NCBI GenBank assembly: GCA_964244065.1
Contig: CAXTHH010000002.1
Span: forward strand, 186,001-250,000
DNA from: JASLDZ01 sp964244065
GTDB taxonomy: Bacteria; Pseudomonadota; Alphaproteobacteria; Caulobacterales; Caulobacteraceae
Direction: 5' to 3'
DNA length: 64,000 bases
Within the stretch, counting starts at the first letter, position 1. Each line of letters begins with the position of its first letter. The position numbers were made by a program, and so were the translations under genes. The notes beneath the pieces were generated by a model. The model had not been told where the DNA came from and did not search any database. It worked only from the letters and a program-made list of their open reading frames with translations. Positions 61,554 to 64,000 of this stretch are shown here, piece by piece.

Positions 61554-61844
61554 ATGCCCGCCACCCAGCTCCGCGACGACGTCCGCGGCGAGGCCGAGCG
61601 TCTCGGCCGCGAGCTGCCCCGGTTCGCCCGCCAGGCCTCGGAGCGCGCGCGCGCCGTCCTCGGCGACCGGGTGGACCGCTGGCGGGACCGCGGCGAGGAG
61701 TACGCCGACGCCGCCGGCGAGGGGCTGGAGACCGCGCGTGTGTTCGTGGTGGACCGGGTGCAGGAACGCCCGCTGGCCGCCGCCGCCGCCGCGCTCGGCG
61801 TCGGCTTCCTGCTCGGCGTGCTCCTGGCCGGCTCGCGCCGGTGA
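61554..61844 (+). CDS. DUF883/YqjD-ElaB-like membrane-anchored stress protein
   Basis: A 96-residue protein with a long charged amphipathic helix (RDDVRGEAERLGRELPRFARQASERARAV ... ) and a C-terminal membrane segment RPLAAAAAALGVGFLLGVLLAGSRR. This is the arrangement of YqjD/ElaB proteins, which anchor to the inner membrane by the C-terminus and, in E. coli, bind ribosomes in stationary phase. A consensus EcfG promoter lies upstream. The downstream gene overlaps its stop by 4 bases (GTGA). Confidence 0.8.
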   Translation: MPATQLRDDVRGEAERLGRELPRFARQASERARAVLGDRVDRWRDRGEEYADAAGEGLETARVFVVDRVQERPLAAAAAALGVGFLLGVLLAGSRR

Positions 61845-62263
61845 TCCTGCAACGCGTCATGTCGGGCGCGGCGGCGGCCGGCGCGGCGGCGGCCGGCGGC
61901 GCGGTGGTGACCGTGTCGCTCGCCTACGCCCTCTACGCTTTCGCCAAGACCTGGCTGGTCCCCGCCGCCTCGGCCGCGGTGGTCGCCCTGACCTTCGCCG
62001 CCGTGTTCGGGATCGTCGCCGCCGTGATGGCCGGTCGCGCCCGAGGCAAGGCGGGGAAGGGCGGCAAGGCGGCCAAGCCCCTTAAACACGCGCACGACGA
62101 GCCGCGCACGCTCCTGGAGCGCGCCATGGACACGGCGCGCGAGCGCCCCGTGGTGGCCGCCGCCGGCGCCCTCGCCGCCGGCCTCCTGGCGCTCCGCAAC
62201 CCGACGCTCGTCGCCACCGTCCTCGGCCTGATCAACCAGCCGCCCCGCCCGCGCCGCGACTAG
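61841..62263 (+). CDS. Small membrane protein co-transcribed with the DUF883-like gene
   Basis: A 140-residue protein with two or three hydrophobic segments: GAVVTVSLAYALYAFAKTWLVP (~20-41), AASAAVVALTFAAVFGIVAAVMA and a C-terminal Ala-rich stretch after ERPVVAAAGALAAGLLAL. Two hydrophobic stretches are separated by a Lys/Gly-rich linker (GRARGKAGKGGKAAKPLKHA). It resembles the phage-holin-like/YqjE partners of DUF883 genes. It starts with GTG overlapping the upstream stop and shares its EcfG promoter. Confidence 0.7.
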   Translation: MILQRVMSGAAAAGAAAAGGAVVTVSLAYALYAFAKTWLVPAASAAVVALTFAAVFGIVAAVMAGRARGKAGKGGKAAKPLKHAHDEPRTLLERAMDTARERPVVAAAGALAAGLLALRNPTLVATVLGLINQPPRPRRD

Positions 62264-62298
62264 TCCGGCCGGGCGCCGCGGCCCTCAAGGAACGCGCC

Positions 62299-62937
62299 AT
62301 GCCCTTCTCGCTGCCCGAACTGCCGTACGGCTACGACGCCCTCCAGCCGGTGATCTCCGCCGAGATCATGCGGCTGCACCACGACAAGCACCACCAGGCC
62401 TACGTCACCTTCGTCAACAACAACGGCGGCGACGCCTTCGCCGACATCGAGACGGCGATCCGCCAGACCGCCGGAGACGCGGCCAAGGCCAAGATGTTCA
62501 ACAACGCGGGCCAAGCGTGGAACCACGGCTTCTTCTGGAACGCCATGACGCCCAAGGCCGCGAACGGCGGCGGCAAGCCAGCGGGCCGGGTGGCGGAGGC
62601 GGTCGAGACGTTCGGCGGCCTGGACCAGCTGCGCACCAAGTTCGTGGAGGGCGGCGTCGGCCAGTTCGGCTCGGGGTGGGTGTGGATTCAGGCCTCGCCC
62701 TCGGGCGAGCTGTCCATCCTGCAGACGGGCAACGGCGACACCGCCCTGCTGCGCGACGGCGCGCCCATCACCGGCTGCGACGTGTGGGAGCACGCCTACT
62801 ACCTGGACTACAAGAACGACCGGAAGGCCTACCTCGAGGCGTGGTTCGACGGGGTGCTGAACTGGAGCTTCGCCGAGCAGCAGTTCGCGGCGGCCACGGG
62901 CGCCGGGGAAGGCTACCGCTATCCGCGCCCTTCCTGA
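62299..62937 (+). CDS. sodB: Superoxide dismutase [Fe]
   Basis: Dismutation of superoxide; cytoplasmic dimer. The 212-residue product has the four metal ligands: His in EIMRLHHDKHHQAYV (~27), His in GQAWNHGFFW (~76), and Asp and His in DVWEHAYYLDYKNDR (~162-166). AGDAAKAKMFNNAGQAWNHGFFWNAM and the Gly-Gln pair (VGQFGSGWVW) favour the iron type. AAGGAACG precedes the ATG. Its position after the EcfG-controlled genes suggests stress-linked function, although no separate EcfG promoter is seen. Confidence 0.95.
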   Translation: MPFSLPELPYGYDALQPVISAEIMRLHHDKHHQAYVTFVNNNGGDAFADIETAIRQTAGDAAKAKMFNNAGQAWNHGFFWNAMTPKAANGGGKPAGRVAEAVETFGGLDQLRTKFVEGGVGQFGSGWVWIQASPSGELSILQTGNGDTALLRDGAPITGCDVWEHAYYLDYKNDRKAYLEAWFDGVLNWSFAEQQFAAATGAGEGYRYPRPS

Positions 62938-62963
62938 TTCCCGGATCGGGCAAGTCGGCGCGC

Positions 62964-62988
62964 GGAACGAAAGTCAAGCTGGGCGGTT
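62964..62988 (+). promoter_or_regulatory. EcfG-type promoter of the DUF1328 gene
   Basis: GGAAC, a 16-base spacer and GGTT: a perfect -35 and a -10 with one departure from CGTT, 54 bases upstream of the DUF1328 ATG. Confidence 0.6.
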
Positions 62989-63042
62989 GAAGGGGCGGTT
63001 GGGGCGCAAGCCTCGGGGTTCTCACAATCACGGAGCGGTCCG

Positions 63043-63213
63043 ATGCTGCAGTGGGCTTTGATCTTCCTCGTCGTGGCGCTCGTCGCGGGCGTCCTGGGTT
63101 TCGGCGGCATCGCCTCGGGCGCCGCGCAGATCGCCCAGATCCTGTTCCTGATCTTCCTGGTGCTGTTCGCGGTCTCGCTGGTGATGCACCTGTTCCGCGG
63201 TCGCCGCCTCTAG
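63043..63213 (+). CDS. DUF1328 (UPF0391) small membrane protein
   Basis: A 56-residue protein, too small for routine ORF lists, with two membrane segments: MLQWALIFLVVALVAGVLGF and IAQILFLIFLVLFAVSLVMHLF around a GGIASGAA turn. It ends in RGRRL. This matches UPF0391, whose genes are widespread in proteobacteria and commonly stress-regulated; molecular function unknown. An EcfG-type promoter and a terminator hairpin bracket it. Confidence 0.88.
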   Translation: MLQWALIFLVVALVAGVLGFGGIASGAAQIAQILFLIFLVLFAVSLVMHLFRGRRL

Positions 63214-63236
63214 GTCGTCGACCGGAGAGAGTTCCG

Positions 63237-63266
63237 GGGCGGCGTCCGCGAGGGCGCCGCCCTTCT
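63237..63266 (+). terminator. Terminator-like hairpin after the DUF1328 gene
   Basis: GGGCGGCG and CGCCGCCC form an 8-bp stem with a short GC-rich loop, followed by TTCT, 23 bases after the stop codon. Confidence 0.6.
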
Positions 63267-63376
63267 CGTATCCGGCCCCGGGCGGAGATCTTCGGCCGCG
63301 GCGGATCGTGCGGCCCCTCTTGCCACCGGCGCTGCGGCGGGGCTCCATGCGGCCCTTCCCGCCCGCCCGGACCTCC

Positions 63377-64000
63377 ATGCGCACGCCCCTGCTCCTCGCC
63401 CTCCTGCTCTCGGCCGCCGCCCTGTCCACCCCTTCCGCCGCCCAGGCGCCCGCCCGCGACACCCCCGCCCCCGCCGTGCCGGGCGACCCGGCCGATCCCT
63501 ACATCTGGCTGGAGAGCTTCGGTTCGTCCGAGGCGATGGCCTGGGTGGAGGCGCGCAACAAGCTCTCCACGGGCCGGCTGGAGGCCGACCGCCGCTATCC
63601 GCAACTCTACCAGGAGGCGCTGACGATCGCCTCGGCGCGCGACCGGATCCCGCAGCCCAGCTTCACCCACGGCGAGATCTTCAACTTCTGGAACGACGCG
63701 GAGCACTTGCGCGGCATCTGGCGCAAGACCTCGCTGGAGAGCTACCGCACTGGCGCGCCGCAGTGGACCACGGTCATCGACGTGGACGCGCTCGGCAAGG
63801 CGGAGGGCAAGAGCTGGGTGTGGCACGGCGCCCGCTGCCTGCAGCCCGAGCAGAAGCGGTGCCTGATCGGCCTCTCCGACGGGGGCGAGGACGCCGAGGT
63901 GGTGCGCGAGTTCGACCTGGACACGGGCCGCTTCGTGGAGGGCGGCTTCGTGCTGCCCCGCGGCAAGCACCGCATCGCCTGGGAGGACGAGAACACGCTC
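63377..64000 (+). CDS. Prolyl oligopeptidase family serine peptidase (S9), N-terminal part (3' truncated by window)
   Basis: Only the first ~208 residues are present; the frame is open to the window end. The N-terminus MRTPLLLALLLSAAALSTPSAAQA is a signal peptide, so the enzyme is exported. The mature start DPADPYIWLESFGSSEAMAWVEARN is the classic opening of bacterial S9 prolyl oligopeptidases, and EIFNFWNDAEHLRGIWRKTSLESY begins the beta-propeller. The catalytic domain lies beyond the window. An in-frame ATG at 63347 would add ten residues; 63377 was chosen as the start of the signal peptide. Confidence 0.9.
   Translation, partial: MRTPLLLALLLSAAALSTPSAAQAPARDTPAPAVPGDPADPYIWLESFGSSEAMAWVEARNKLSTGRLEADRRYPQLYQEALTIASARDRIPQPSFTHGEIFNFWNDAEHLRGIWRKTSLESYRTGAPQWTTVIDVDALGKAEGKSWVWHGARCLQPEQKRCLIGLSDGGEDAEVVREFDLDTGRFVEGGFVLPRGKHRIAWEDENTL

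Overview
This 64-kb window is a very GC-rich stretch of an alphaproteobacterial chromosome, most likely from the Caulobacterales (Caulobacter, Phenylobacterium or a relative). The evidence is the mnmE-mnmG-rsmG-parA-parB order, three parS sites, a complete general-stress module of the PhyR/NepR/EcfG type, and promoters of the TTGACG-N12-GCTA kind. No rRNA, tRNA, CRISPR array, transposase or prophage gene is visible. The left end should lie near the replication origin, because parABS clusters of this type do, but no origin is seen in the window itself.

Layout. 1-11.7 kb: the origin-proximal housekeeping block (mnmE end, mnmG, rsmG, parA, parB, a small lipoprotein, purH, rsmI, yraN, a SirB1-like protein, gshB and a conserved protein of unknown function), with parS sites at 536, 5021 and 9553. 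11.7-23 kb: ahcY behind a palindromic operator, a secreted M61 peptidase with an apparent ATC start, mdh, an acyltransferase, a CHAP-domain protein and several small secreted proteins. 23.1-28.5 kb: an accessory patch. It holds an AT-richer serine hydrolase between 156-bp inverted repeats, nrdA with a pair of NrdR boxes, a small AT-richer island with two orphan ORFs, and a broken alkB fragment joined to a broken tail of infB. 28.5-44.4 kb: dnaK-dnaJ, GTP-dependent PEP carboxykinase, class I fructose-bisphosphate aldolase, a small protein/HEPN pair, an IscU-like protein, yidD, thrS, glycosyltransferases, a GIY-YIG nuclease gene inside a perfect 40-bp inverted repeat, and HMG-CoA lyase. 44.6-57.6 kb: OmpA-family porin, periplasmic MsrA, a GT39-type transferase, a large TonB-dependent receptor, the agmatine pathway (aguA-aguB), two tandem class A acid phosphatases and an MHS-type transporter. 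57.7-64 kb: entericidin-like lipoprotein, then phyK-ecfG-nepR (minus strand) divergent from phyR, followed by stress-type membrane proteins, sodB and the start of a prolyl oligopeptidase.

Three themes connect the genes. First, chromosome segregation: ParA and ParB are encoded amid their own parS sites. Second, general stress control: three good EcfG-type promoters (GGAAC-N16-CGTT or GGTT) precede phyR, a DUF883-like operon and a DUF1328 gene, so the right end looks like a local sigma-EcfG regulon. Third, palindromic repeats: at least five families of long inverted repeats sit between genes, and some have entered coding sequence (mnmE, probably the glycosyltransferase after thrS) or supply the Shine-Dalgarno sequence of the next gene (rsmG, yidD, the GIY-YIG gene). 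The pairing of one such repeat, in perfect inverted copies, with a GIY-YIG endonuclease gene is the most suggestive candidate for an undescribed mobile or selfish unit here.
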